DNA of 64,000 nt from Lunularia cruciata (GCA_948567375.1 OX419756.1:24468552-24532551), one strand, 5' to 3'. Positions 45,126 to 57,343 are shown, counted from the first letter of the stretch. The notes: generated from the sequence alone by a model not told the origin. Translations and numbers: made by a program.

Positions 45126-48100
45126 TGTGACAACCCGGCAAATATCACTTTTGCGGTAATCAAGTAAGTAAAGTTTGTTCCCGTAGAGATATGATTCAGA
45201 ATTGGTCAAATACAAAGTCAAACAATAACATGTAGTTCTTCTTGGTTTCTTCTTTAATTTCTCAGGTAGCAACTACACCCAAAAGAGAGTAACAAGCTCA
45301 CAATCTTGACAACTTGTCATGAGTACACACTCATTAATCACAACATAGCAAATTCTGTCCAAACAAATCTTGATTGTGATGATTTAGATTCTCCCAAAGA
45401 TGGCACTTCACTACAAAGAACGACTTTGCCTCAGAATTGTGTTCCACCTCTCCATTGAAGGCATAACTTCCTCGATCAAAATTGCCTCACATCAGCTTTG
45501 TGCTACACTCACAAATGCAGAATACTACCAACACTACAATTCCTCTCAGATCTATCAAGGCATTGCTCTGATGCACTTCACTCAAGATCAACCACACATA
45601 ATGAAGATCAAGGCTGTGGAATCCAACATCCACACTGACATGCACTTCAAAATTCTCCACACACTCATAAACACAAACACAGAATTGACAATTGGAATTA
45701 AGCTCAAGCGATGAGCACTAAAAACCAACACTTTGCTTTATCTATCTTTAGAAATTTGAATACTGAACAACATAGTATTGCGAATGCTCCCCTTAAATAC
45801 TTAAGCAAACGTAGTTCTTCCTAATGATGCACCGCTTTTAACATCTCTTCCTACCTATAGATCCAAACTGACAATCAATCTCTTCATATCTGCCTCTTCC
45901 TATCTCAAAACTATAACTACCCCAATCTGATGTCTACCTCATCATTGACTTTCAAACCCGATGATCTTCCTACTACTTCTCCTTCTTTGGGTATACCTAA
46001 TTCTACCAACTCCTTCACTATTTCTACTACTTCTTTACTACAATCCACAATTGAGCTCATGGGCAATCCTTCTACTTCATCATCTCCCGACACACTCTTC
46101 TCTAATGTCTCAAATAACAAGTCCGATGACACCTGTATTCCTACTTCTGCAACATCAAACTTCCTCTCTGCTGTCACACTACTCCTAATTCTCTCTAACT
46201 CTGATTCAACTAAATCCAATCCAAGACTGACATTGTTTCCTACTTCTAACATTTTCCGATCTACTCATTCCCTTAATCGGATCAGCAAAATGTTCATATC
46301 TACATCTTTAGCTCTTCTCTTCCGAGTTTCCTGTACAAGCAACTTTAGCTCATGTAGACGTGCTTCTTCCAATGTCCCTTCAGCCTCCGTGCTCAAGATT
46401 GCTCGCAACTTTCCTACCACTTCTCCTACCGATTCCGACTCATACTATCAAGATCGCTCTGCCTTTAGCTCTTCACGGTACATCTTCAACTCGTCTTCGT
46501 ACTCAGCAGCAAGCATCTTCTTCTCCCCCACATACTATGAACTTTGTAACTGAACACTTTGTACCAGCTTGCGCAATCTTTCTTCTTTTTCATGCCTAAC
46601 TGCTAACTCTCTCTACCATGCTTGATCCTTCCCGGCTGCACTCTTCTTCAAGATGTCCAATTCCTGCTCCATTATCGCTGCCGTCGCCTTCAAATGAATA
46701 CTCTTGATGCGTACAGCACTGACTTCCTCTTTGATTTTGCTCAGCAACATTGCCTATTCCTTCAATTCCTCAGGTTGCTTCTATAGTTCCTTACTTCTTG
46801 ACTCATAACTCTCTTGCAACATCTCAAAAGTCTTCTTCGTCAAGACTGCATCCATCCAAAGTTCCTCAATTTCCTCATGTCTTCAGACTTCTCGTTCCTG
46901 CAACCCCTTCACTTCACTCAGCAGATACTTCACCACTTGCAACTCATTCATCACCTTTCTAAGATCTTGGGGAATTATCCTCTGTTGCTCCTTCAACAGT
47001 TCCAACAATGGGGTGACAACCTTTGTTAGATACTGTATCCCACCAAAGTTCTCTTTGTCTTTGTCCCTATCTTTGTACCTCGCCTCTTCCATCGGCTCCT
47101 TCTGCCAAAATCAAGATCTTCGTATCTTCAAAGACACTACTTCCAAGCTTTCATCTTCCTTACCAATTGAACTCGGCCCCATAGGGTACTCCTTTTGTTT
47201 TTCTGGCTCCTTCTCTTCCACCACCAGGGCTACGCAATGATTTGTTGTTCCGGGTACTCTGTCAATCATTGCATGACAAGCTTCACTTACTCCAACCACT
47301 TGCTGAACCTCAAGATCCCCTTCACTCTCACTTCCAGACTCCTCACTTTGTAAAGTGAGTTCATCTTCTTCTGATTCCTCTCCTTGCGACTTTGTCTCCC
47401 CTTAAGACTCAGATTTTGATGATGCTTCTTTCACCATCTTCTTACTCTGCAGAACTAGTCTTTGGGTCTTCCTTTGAGTTGGAGGCAACTTTGCTTCTTT
47501 GGGTTTACTGTGCTTCTTCTTCTTTGGACTTGTGACTTCTTCCATCTTCCATTGTCTTGTCTTCACAAAGTGATCATCATTAGCTTGCAGGTGTGTCATA
47601 TATTGTTGCTCTTCTTCATCTGCTTCCCATCTTAAATCAGGATGGAAACATGACACCATGTGATGCCTCTCCTCTACTGTTAGCAAATTCAACCCTACGT
47701 AGAAATGTGCAGCAAATGGTGCAAACTAATGTGGAGGTGAACTTGTCCTCCAATTGACCACCATTTGCCTCGTTCGTTGGTGAAAACACTTTGCCCAATT
47801 CACCATTACTCTTGCAAAAATCTGGTGGAAGAAGACCGCCTACTGCATGTACACGTAAGTCATCCGTTCTGGTTTGAACATGGCCATAATCGTCTCCACA
47901 ATACTTCATCTAATCGGGTCCCCATAGGAATCCACCTTGTAACCATTTGTTGTTCTCGGAGCAAAGAATGAATTTTGGATCGGCAGAAGACGGCAAAAGA
48001 AACTCCGCCATTTCTTCTGCATCATCACACTTCTGATAGAAGGTGATCCCCATTGGTTCTCCTGCTTTCTTCCCCAACACTAACCTCCAATCCGACTCAG

Positions 48101-48345
48101 TCCATCGAGCCGGATTCCCTCTCTCCCCTTCAACTTCAGGGCCTTCCTCACAATTACTGGCAGCTATCTATGCCATGACTTTTGGGAAACTAAAATTCCA
48201 ATTCCATGCTAAAAATTTAATACAAAGTCTATTCAAGACTTTGATTCTGGCTACAACATCTAACCTACGAATTGCCAAACTTTGCACTGCCAGAGCATTT
48301 GTGACCTTCTTCGCCATGATATGCTCTCTCGTTCTTCAGCACTGA
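45126..48345 (-). mobile_element. L4: long family-B LTR, 5' end deleted
   Basis: The LTR end (TGTGACAACCCGG on plus) is at 45126. Reading on minus, the unit runs through the LTR ORF up to a little beyond its ATG at 48317, then merges near 48345 into decayed B0 RT. Its LTR start, the rest of A4 and the gag/RT junction of B0 are missing, so one deletion of several kilobases removed them. The left flank is ATGAT; no right duplicate is recoverable. Confidence 0.7.
45917..48317 (-). pseudogene. LTR ORF of L4
   Basis: Starts MAKKVTNALAV at 48317, then RRLDVVARIKVLNRLCIKFLAWNWNFSFP in the conserved place (Trp, not stop). GERGNPARWTESDWRLVLGKKAG follows, then shifted frames with QAVFFHQIF- and HFYVGLNLL-equivalents (47640-47900). 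A basic/acidic segment lies at 47402-47692. Coiled coil includes YLTKVVTPLLELLKEQQ near 47030 and a later stretch ending EVDIRLG at 45917. At least six stops or shifts. The start codon context supports the ATG proposed for L1 and L6. Confidence 0.6.
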
Positions 48346-48429
48346 AAGACTATGCCTTCTCCTGGACGAGACACTCTAACCCCTTCTGGATTTTGGAAAT
48401 TTTTAGGTGCTCAAAGTGCTCTTCCTTTG

Positions 48430-50600
48430 AGGAAAAATTTGAGTGTGCCAAGACTTCCACAAGTTAAATGTAGTAATGAGGATGGATCATCATCCTTTGC
48501 ACTTCACAGACACCATTTTGGACCAAGTAGCATTTGTCCTTGTTACAATTTTCTTGATGGATTTTCAAGCTACAATCAAGTGTCCATTCCAGAAGAAGAT
48601 AAGGACAAGACCATTTTCATTACCAATTGAGGCACATTTGCAAAAAATCAAATGCCCTTTTGATTTTGTAATGCTCCTACTACTTTTCAGAAGATGATGA
48701 ATTTGATTTTTAAAGACTTCATACAGAAGTTGGTGAAAGTTTTCATTGAAAATTTTAGTGTGTTTGGCCAAAGAGAGGTACATTTGGACTACCTGCACCA
48801 AATGTTTGAAAGGTGTCATTTTGTTGGCTCATGTGGAGAAGGTGAAAGTCATCTCAACTTTGGAATTCCCCAAAAATATTTGGGAGTTGAGAGCCTTCTT
48901 GGATCATGTCAAATATTATCAACACTTTGTGTCCAACTATGTGGTGCTAGCTACACCTTTGACAAAGCTCCTAAAGAAATCTGTTGTGGGAAGCAGAAAG
49001 AAGAAGCTTTCCAAGTGTTGAAGAAGAAACTAGTGGGAGAACTAAAGATGAGGGCTCCAAATTGGGATGTCCCTTTTCATGTGTATGTGGATACATTTTC
49101 CATGTCGATTGGAGTAGTCCTAAGTTAGAAGAACAAGAAGGACTATCCTAATTTTTATGCCAACCAATAGCTTCCAATTGTAGAGAAGAATTACACAAGT
49201 ATTGAAAGAGAAGCACTCAAAATAGTGTATGCGTGCAAGAAGTTTCACCACTACTTGTTGGGATAAGAGTTTTTATTCCACATGGACCATTATGCATAGC
49301 AATATTTGGTGAAGAAGGCAGATTTGTTTGGGAAAATTGCATGATGGATCTTGTTATTACAAGAGTTCACATACACTATACAAGTAAGGGAGCTTTGCAT
49401 TCAAATATTGACTTCTTGTCTAGATTGGAGACTCAAGACCAGGATTTGGAGGTAGATGATCGGTTTCCTAATCAGGAACTTTATCAATTGATGGCAATGC
49501 AAAGTATATCAAGGTTTAGTATAATAAGGTATGCAGCAAAATATCATTATCTGCATACTTGCCAATGTCTTGAGGGACTAGACCTAGAACAAAGTGCAGT
49601 CTTTCTCAAGAAAATTGGAACATATCAACTAAAGCATAACATTTTGTTTAAAGTGGATGAAGATGAAGTACTTCATAGGTGCTTAGAAGCATCAAGAGGA
49701 AACTATGCCTTGAAGAACACAATGAAGAAAATTCTTGTGGGAGGGTATTGGTGGCCTATGATGTATAAGGATAATCAAGCCCATATCCAAAGTTGCGATG
49801 CTTGTCAAAGAATAGGCAAACTAATGGTAACTATCCAATGGCCCTTGAGACCAATTTTGCCACTTGCCCTATTTGAGAAATGGGGAATTGATATTGTGTA
49901 TCTAATTCAATTGGTGACCTGGTTCACAAGGAAGAGATACATTTTAGTATGCATTGATTATGCTACTAAAATGGTTGAATCTGAAGCAACTCGGAGAGAT
50001 GATGCAAAAACTGTAGCCAAATTTTCCTTTTGAAACATCATTTCCCATTATGTGTGTCCTCTAGAATTGGTTAATGATCATGGGACTCATTTTTTGAGCT
50101 TACTTGTGGAAGCATTAACCAAGTATTTTCACATAAAACATCAAAATATGACTCCTTACAATCCAAAAGCAAATGGGTTGACAAAGAAGGCAAATCAATT
50201 GTTGTGTAAGATTTTGAACAAGGTCATTGTAGATTATACATACAATAGGGATACAAAGCTACTGGCAGCTTTGTGGGCATACATAACCATAGAAAAGATT
50301 ACCACCAAGAAAACTCCATATTTTTGAACTTATGGATTGCATCCTATCCTACTAACTGAATTTGAAGTACCATCATATTGGATCCTGGACGAGGAATAAT
50401 TGTTGGAGGAAGAAAGTCAAGATCTTTGGATTCATCAACTGATGTGGTTGAAGAAAAGAGAGATGATGCAATGCAAACTACAAAGGAGATACAAGCTCAG
50501 CAAAGGGTCAAGCATGATAAGTGATTACGGCTTGTTGCTATTTGAGAGGGAGACTTGGTGTTATTGTATGACAATTGCCAAATACTTTTTCCAAGCAAGC
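48430..50600 (+). pseudogene. pol: RT-RNase H-integrase of B0 (decayed)
   Basis: RT: FHKLNVV and FTDTILDQV near 48450-48530, then FLDGFSSYNQVSI, CNAPTTFQKMMN and VFIENFSVFGQREVH (the catalytic pair D-D is now E-N). RNase H: FHVYVDTFSMSIGVVLS, IEREALKIVYACKKF, MDHYA and DFLSR. Integrase: CDACQR, FEKWGIDIV, VNDHGTHF and GLTKKANQ, where the catalytic Glu is Lys. Open pieces lie at 48694-49128, 49233-50033 and 50052-50327. The RT N-terminus is lost at the L4 junction. The family differs clearly from A but has the same domain order. Confidence 0.8.
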
Positions 50601-50786
50601 TGTAGTTAAGGTGGATGGGGCTATATCATTTAATGCACATTTATGATAATGGCTCTATTCAATTTGCAGACTTGGAAGGAGATCCCTTTGCCACTTAAGT
50701 AAATGTGTGGAGAGTTAGAATATATTGGACCGTGGACATGAAGGTGTAAAGAAGAGATGAAGTTGATGTTTGCAAGGATGCTCACA

Positions 50787-50802
50787 TTTGAGGGAGGGTG
50801 TA
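50787..50802 (+). promoter_or_regulatory. Polypurine tract of B0
   Basis: TTTGAGGGAGGGTGTA stands directly before the LTR start TGTGATACCC at 50803, after the pol remnants. It marks the 3' LTR of B0 and shows that the long LTR lies on both sides of gag-pol. Confidence 0.75.
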
Positions 50803-50854
50803 TGTGATACCCACAAATTTTTTTTTGATTGTTTTGATGGAAGAAGTTAATTTT

Positions 50855-52706
50855 TGTGATACCCACATTTTTTTAAATTTTTGATGAGTTTTGAAGAAAA
50901 AATGCATTGTTGAAACCAAATTGAACCCAAATGGAGAAGAAATGAGGAGAAACATGTACTTTGATCCAACCCAAGGAAGTTGATTTTGTGTTAGAGGAAG
51001 AAGAAGAAGAAGAACTCTAATTGGACTTGAAGGATGGCAAACCCAAAGTAGGGTTACTTTGTTTTGGAATGAAAGTTGGAGGTCAAGATGAATGCGGGGC
51101 TTGTATCTCAATGACCACAATTCTAAATTATGCATGTTATATTTTTTTGGAAGTGTCTCTTTAAGGCTTTTTTTGCCACCAAAATTGTAGAGTTTAGAGG
51201 TTTATAACATAAGTTACAAGTATTTGAAGTTTCTAGAGTAGATATATATAGTATTTGAGTACTTTGGGTGTAAAGACTTTGGGTTAGAAGATACTTTGCC
51301 CCAATCCAAAGTAGTCAGTCATTGGATGCAAGTGACTTCAAGGGTCTTGCTAGAGTCATATGAAGAAGTCAGAGTAGGGAAAGAAGATAATGTTAGGACA
51401 CTCATGACCCTTAATTTCAGCTTAGACTCAAGATAGGATAGAAATGGAACATGAAATTGTAGTAGTGGATGAACCCAAAGTGCAAGAGATGAGGAAGAAG
51501 AAGGAAAAGGATGTAGACTTGAACAATCTTCCAATTTGTCTAAGAGATCAAGTAGATAGGAAGATGTTAGAAGTAGGTGACAATATTTATCTCAGATTAG
51601 ATTTTGTTAGATTAGACTTAGACAAACTTCATAGTGAGAGGAAGGTAAATAAGAAGTCCAAAGTAGAAAAAGTAGGAGTGTAAGTGTCTTTCGATGAGTT
51701 GCATGAGACATTAGGAGAGATTGGGTTAGAGAATGAGAATGTTGATAGATTAGCTATCATTGCAATTTCAGTTCAGACAGAAGAGTTAGTAGAAATAGTG
51801 GATGAAGTAGTAATAATAGATAGATCCAAAGAAGGAGAAGTAATTGAAGGAACATTAGGTTTGGAAGCCAAAGTTGAGGTTGATATTGGATCAGATTAGT
51901 AAAAATTTTGAGACTTGAAGAGGCAGATATGAAGAAGTGGGTTGCCATTTCAGATCTGGAGATTTTTAGGAAGCTATTTAGGTAGTTAGTTATTATTGAA
52001 GTACTCTGCCTATTTAAAGGAAATATTCTAGTGAGTTGTTGTTCAATGCTAAAATTTTGAAGTTGAGTAAAGCAAAGTGCTATAACTAAGTGCTTGTTTT
52101 TTTAGCTTAATTTTTGTTTTTTTTGTTTTAGCTTTTAGCTCAATCTTGCGGGTGTGTATTTGTCAATGTTTGGAGAGTTTTGAAGTGTAAATAAATGAGC
52201 TTATTGGATGTTGGATTTGATAGTTTTGGTTTTATTTCATGTGTTTAATCCTGATTGAATAGCAATCAAAGCAATGCCTTGATGGATCTATAAGGAGGTG
52301 TAGTGTTGGTTGTATTTGCATTGGTGAGCGTAGTGTGAGGTTAATGCAAAGGAATTTTGATCAAGAAAATTGTGCCTTTAGTGGAGGGATGGAACACAAT
52401 TCTAAGGTGAAGTCATTTTGTGGTGAAGTAGCCTTCTTTGGGAGAAACTGAATCATCACAATCAAAGTTTGTTTGGAAAGAATTGGAAGTATTGTAATTA
52501 TAGAAGTGTTATTTGTGATAATAATTTCTTTTGAGTCTTGTTATTCTCTTTTGGGTGTGGTTTTTACCTAAGAGATTAAAGATACAACCAGGAAGAATTG
52601 ATTGTTATTGTTTGACTTTGTATTTAACCATTTTTGACTCATATCTCTATGAGAAAGAACTTTTCTTACTAATTACCGCAAAAGTGATACTTGCCAAGTT
52701 GTCATA
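50855..52706 (+). mobile_element. S2: short family-B solo LTR
   Basis: From TGTGATACCCACATTTTTTT to TTGTCATA, 1852 bp. Host LTR reads AAGAAGTTAATTTT before and AATTGTTGAAG after. The intact host in B0's 5' LTR is GAAGTGAATTGTTGAAG, so an AATT(G/T) duplication is likely. It contains the short ORF with its conserved tail. Confidence 0.72.
51328..51899 (+). pseudogene. Short LTR ORF in S2
   Basis: Begins near ATGCAAGTGACTTCAAGG (51328). Its middle (51444-51683) is open and coil-like: KKKEKDVDLNN, VDRKMLEVGDN, LRLDFVRLDLDKL. A TAA, then an open end (51684-51899) with the tail EVDIGSD. It retains more of the coiled coil than S1 or S4. No N-terminal domain. Confidence 0.5.
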
Positions 52707-52888
52707 ATTGTTGAAGCCAAATTGACAGAAAGAAGAGTAGAATCATGTGTTAAGATCTGACTTAAGGAAGTTGACTTTGTGTCAAAGGAAGAAGGACTTG
52801 GATTGGAAGCATGGTCGATCCAAAGTAAGGATACTTCATATCGGAATGAATCATCCTTATATGAAGAAACCTTAACAACTTTTGCTCA

Positions 52889-54603
52889 TGTGACAACCCA
52901 ACAAGTATCACTTTTGCGGTAATTAGGTAAATAGAGTTTGTTCCCATAGTGATACAAGTCAAAAATGATCAAATACAAAGTTAAGTAGTAAAAATTTAGT
53001 ACTTCTTGAGTTCTTCTTTAGTCTCTCAAGTAGAAACCACACCCAAAAGAGAGGAACAAGCACTAATCATAGTCTCGTCACAAATTACAAACTCATAAAC
53101 ATAATACTATCCAATCTTTCCAAACTAATTTTGATTATGATGATTCAGATTCTACCAAAGATGGCTAATTCATTGTAAAACAACTTCACCTCCACTAAAG
53201 GCACCTCCAAAATTATGTTCCACCCCTCCACTAAAGGCACAACTTCCTTGACCAAAATTGAGTCACATCAAACTCACGCTGCACTCACAAATGTAAAATA
53301 CTACCAACACTACAATTCCTCTCTGATTTGTCAAGGCATTGCTCCAATTGCACTTCACTCAAGATCAAACACATAAAATGAAAATCAACATTGTGAAATC
53401 CAACATCCAACAAGCTCACTGACTTGCACTTCAAATTCTCCAAACACTCACAAGCACAAACACAAACTTGATACTCGGAATTAAGCTTAAATGACAAGCA
53501 CTAGGATACAACACTTTGATTTATCTATCTTTAGAAATTATGAATATTGAACAACATAAGACTATGAATGTCTCCTTTAAAAAGGCAGAGTACTTCAATA
53601 GTTAACTAACAACTATACCGTTCTATAACAACTTTATCATTCTATAGATCCAAAATGACAATGCACCTCTTCATATGTACCTCTTCAAATCTCAAAATTT
53701 TTATTACTCCGATCCGATGTCAACCTTGACTTTGGCTTCCAAACCCAATTCTACTTCAGTATTTCCCCTTCTTCATGTTTACCTAATACTTCTTCTTCAT
53801 TCACAATTTCTACTATCTCTTTTGTCTAAACTAAAATTAAAATGATAGCTAACCTATCTCCTTCCTCAATTGTTAACCCACTCTTGTCTATTGTCTCAAC
53901 TGATTGACCTAAAGGCACTTATTGTCTGATTTTACACTTTGGATTCATTCATTATTGCTACTTTGCCTTCAATTCCTATCCTATCTTCAATCTAAACTAA
54001 AATTAAAGTCATAGGTATCCTAACTATCTCTTCTTTCTTTGTCCTAACTATTTCAAACGCTTCACATATCTGACCCAAAGACTCTTGCATCTGATGTTTG
54101 AATACCTTGGATTGGGTCACCTTTGTCTTGAGGTGAAGTCTCTAGACCCGAAGTTATGTAAACCCAAATTCATATAAGTATGAAGTCGTATAGACCCAAA
54201 GAACCCAACCCAAAGTCACTCAATTACTCCATACATTTACTATAGAAACTTAAAATGCTTGTAACTTCTGCTACAAACCTCCAAACTTTAAGAATTTGGT
54301 GCCAACAAAAAGCCCCAAAGAAGACACTTCCAACAAGACATAACACGCACAATTTGGACATGTGGTTATTGAGATATAGGCCCGACAGTAATCTTGCACT
54401 CCAACTTTCAATCCTCGGTGAAATATCCTTACTATCATTCCAATCCAATCCAAGTCCTTCTTCCTTCTAACACAAAGTCACTTTACTTCAGGTTTCAATC
54501 CAAGCACAAAATTCTACATCTTGTAATGATATTTGGGTTCAATACAACTTTGTTTGTACACTTATTTTTTAAAATAGAACAAAAACAAAAAGTGTGTACC
54601 ACA
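52889..54603 (-). mobile_element. S3: short family-B LTR
   Basis: Minus strand from TGTGGTACACACTTTTTG (54603) to the end TTGTCACA (52889), 1715 bp. The host LTR of B0 continues right of it toward ACTAGGATAAATTTGAG. The flanks (GCTCA, ACTTG) do not match, so the duplication has decayed or an end was lost. A strongly decayed short ORF (about 53704-54130) ends in an EVDIGSE-like tail. Confidence 0.65.
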
Positions 54604-54959
54604 ACTTGGGCTGAACCAATCAAGAATGTACATTCAACAATAATGGCTACTAGGATAAATTTGAGAGTAAAAAGAGTAAGTCATGTAGGATGCATGAGTT
54701 GCAATTAATGCTCAACTAAAGAATGACTGAGAACCAAAGAAGTATAAAATCAAGACTTGTTGAGGGAATGATGCAATGCTAAACCATTATCCTATTTCTC
54801 TTAAGAGTTGTCCTAAGGGAGCTAGAATGACAAGCTGAGTCACATGTTTAATTTGTAAGAAACCAAAAGTTACCAAGCACATGATGCCAATAAAGTGCAA
54901 CAGCAAGTTCCATCACTTGCAATGCAAAATCATACCATTTGAAGCCTAGATATTGTAGC

Positions 54960-56204
54960 TAGGATCAAAGTCTTAAGTTGACTTTGGGTCACTTTTCTAG
55001 CCTGGAACTAGAACTTGAGGTTTCTAGGTTTCATGGTACAAATCACTTTTAGTAATTGTATAGATGGTCTTGAGGCAAAAGGAAAGAGAGTGAATGCAAC
55101 TTGTTGGACTGCTTTGGATTGGAGACTTGTGTTGGGGAGAGAAGTAGGAGATGGTATAGGAATCACCTTCTATTGGAAGTGTGATCTGTGAGCCAGCCTA
55201 TCTCTCACTTAGGATGAACCTATGATGGCTATGATGGTAGCGCACCATGGACTAAGAAGGCAAAGAACCCCAACTCTATCATACTCCTCCAAGGCTAACA
55301 CTCCAATACTCAAGACATTTCTTACTAGCGAACTCAATGAGAGAGATAGTTGCAAATGAAAGGATGATGAGTGCCTCCTCATCCCTTGTTTATATACTTA
55401 AGAAATAGTTACACACTAAAGTTATTGTTTACCAAAGTAACTCAAGTTACTAGGCTAAAAGTCAAGTCAAATCAAGTTAAAAAGTATAAAGGAATATCTA
55501 TCCACATGGGCATATTCCACTAAGCATGTGATCTTATCTTTACCCAAAACTAAGTCAAGGATTCCTTCACATGGGCTATCCTTGGACTATAGAAGAATCT
55601 AAAACAAAAAGGCTTGCAGGCCCAAGAGGCCTAAACTCTTTCCTCAAATTCAAACACCTAAGAATAATACCAAGTCAACATACTAGAATCCAAAATAGTG
55701 GTGCTCATCTTTTCCACTTCCTCTAAAGTAAGGTCCTCTCTATCTTAGCTATTACTAACTTTAGCTAATCATGACTAATGTAGAACCATCCTTTATCTAT
55801 ATAAATAATATCTCTCAAGTACTTGTTATACTAAGCTAAATATCACAATACCACACACATGCACAAATGGTTGTTACAGATCCTATAGAGGAGATTGAAG
55901 AGTGAAGAATACCTTCAATGCGCCTTGCACAAAGAATAGGTACAAGGTAAATTCTTACAAAGACCCAATGAGGTGAAGTATTGTTTGGGCTTTGATGGCC
56001 ATGATGAGCCAAAGCAAATCACCTTTGTGATGTTGCAGCAAGCAACTTTCTGTCACCTCATTTTGTTAGAAAGAAGGTGAACTGGGCTAAGCATTTGTAC
56101 CATAAGACACAATAGATGATCAGAAATTGGAGAATTAATATGCCACCCCATTATTTTGTACCATTTGTAGCACATCTCTATTGGAGTTTGAACTTTCTCA
56201 ACTT
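54960..56204 (+). pseudogene. LTR ORF of B0's 3' LTR, N-terminal part
   Basis: From RIKVLS-like sequence near 54960: FLAWN, then a TAG where L2-L4 have Trp, then FMVQI, and a GKRVNATCWTALDWRLVLGREVG-like stretch, in broken frames. It is interrupted by the solo LTR at 55197-55878 (duplicated GATC). It resumes with KNRYKVNSYKDP, PPHYFVPFVAHLY and LNFLNF, and is cut by element D. Confidence 0.55.
55197..55878 (-). mobile_element. Solo LTR of family A
   Basis: 682 bp, minus strand, from TGTAACAACC (55878) to GGCTCACA (55197). Perfect 4-bp duplication GATC (55193-55196, 55879-55882). TATATAAA on minus at 55389-55396. The host ORF continues on both sides, giving the clearest proof that this family makes 4-bp duplications. 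Confidence 0.92.
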
Positions 56205-57279
56205 TGTCACGCCATTTGTAGTTCCGGATCTAGATTGCTCGGACATTGGAGTTCTAGAGATAGTAGTTAGAGTTATTTCAGCAGTATCTCAGAGACTGCT
56301 TACCAACAGTCAGATTTTGTGTTTGGGGTACTGACTTCACGGTGGGGCCTACCGTCACTTTGCACCATTCGCACCATCAAGTGTGCCGTCAACGGGACCG
56401 TTAGGGTTTCAGAGCTAGCTCAAGTCCAGGGGGTATAGTTTCAAAGTGAGCTCCAGAGAGCTCACTTCTCTGATGTTGAGCATTTGAGTTCTTGGCTATG
56501 GTGGACAGAGGCCGGTGAACGTCACCTAGATTCTCTATGCTTCAGTCGGTGTGGATTGATTGTAATTAGTGCCTAGTTGTTGGCAGCTTATAGAGTGACA
56601 GATCAAGTACTGATATGAGTTGAGTTGAGTTGAGAGTGGTAAGCAATCTGATTACATCAGAGAAGTGAAGTCAAGGGGAAATCGGGTGCAGGAACTTTGA
56701 GTGTTGGTGGTATCTCCAAGCTCGGTGGATCATTGGTAGCTTGATTCGAGTTTAGTGTTTCCCTAGTGTGCAAAAGCTTGTTCAATTGATGCAGATTTGG
56801 CAGTTAAGTGGACGGTGTGCGGAAGCGCTGGCCAATTTTGAGCAAAGAAGGAGCAAATTTTTAGCAATGGTTGTGATTTTGAGCTCAAGAGGTGAAGGCA
56901 GGACCAATTTGCTGCGAGTTGGGCTCAAAAAGTCAAATTGAAGGTGGAGTTGGGAAGCTCTTCTCATGAATTTGTGATTTGGAAAAACCCGTGTTGTCAA
57001 TTTGGCTTGAGTGGAAAGTTAGCGGAGGATTTAGTAGACAGCCAACTTTAGGGTTTACATCAGATTTTGGCCAGATTTGGAGGCGTTTCGCTAGTTTGGA
57101 GGACTTTCGCAATTTCACCAATTTTGGAGTTTTGTGTTTTGAGGCTTCGAGGCATAGGGCTATGAGAGGCTACGAAGGCCTAGAAGGGCCAGCAAGCCAG
57201 CTTGCTGGCGTGAGACTAGCTAGTTTAGAGTAGATCTTGGTCATTGGTTGGCAAAATCTGCCTTTCCTGCTAGATAGTG

Positions 57280-57343
57280 CGCAACAGGGTTTGACCCCTA
57301 GATCTCTTGTTCCTAGACTAGTGCCTTAGCCAACTGGTCCACC
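57280..57343 (-). other. tRNA-like sequence in D
   Basis: On minus: GGACCAGTTGGCTAAGGCAC resembles a tRNA D-arm with an A box, and about 30 nt later GGGGTCAAACCC resembles a B box/T-arm. The acceptor stem is not convincing, so this is not called a tRNA gene. It may be a SINE piece or tRNA pseudogene. Confidence 0.3.

Larger units (their letters stand above)
1871..56204 (+). mobile_element. Outer Ty3/gypsy retrotransposon B0 (family B), heavily interrupted
   Basis: Read in order after removing insertions, this is a Ty3 element: LTR start TGTGGTACCC at 1871, LTR end GTTGTCACA at 30463, tRNA-Asp-like primer site at 30471, gag, a gap, RT-RNase H-integrase, a purine tract near 50787 and the next LTR start at 50803. 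The domain order RT-RH-INT is Ty3 type. The integrase phrase FEKWGID and the primer site suit the Athila/Tat branch. Protease and the N-terminal part of RT are missing at a deletion near 48345. The 3' LTR is cut at 56204 by element D, so the right end and its target duplication lie outside the window. Many stops and frameshifts show it is dead and old. Confidence 0.8.
50803..56204 (+). repeat. 3' LTR of B0 (L5), interrupted and cut at its right side
   Basis: Pieces: 50803-50854, 52707-52888, 54604-55196 and 55883-56204, with S2, S3 and a family-A solo LTR between them. Joined, they follow B0's 5' LTR (16012-16860): AATTGTTGAAGCCAAATTG, then AGTCATGTAGGATGCATGAG, then the LTR ORF up to the PPHYFVPF region. 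At 56205 element D begins. The remaining two-thirds should lie right of the window. Confidence 0.72.

Noticed and set aside
57280-57343. Functional tRNA gene
   Set aside because: The acceptor stem and anticodon arm do not pair convincingly, so it was kept only as a low-confidence tRNA-like sequence.
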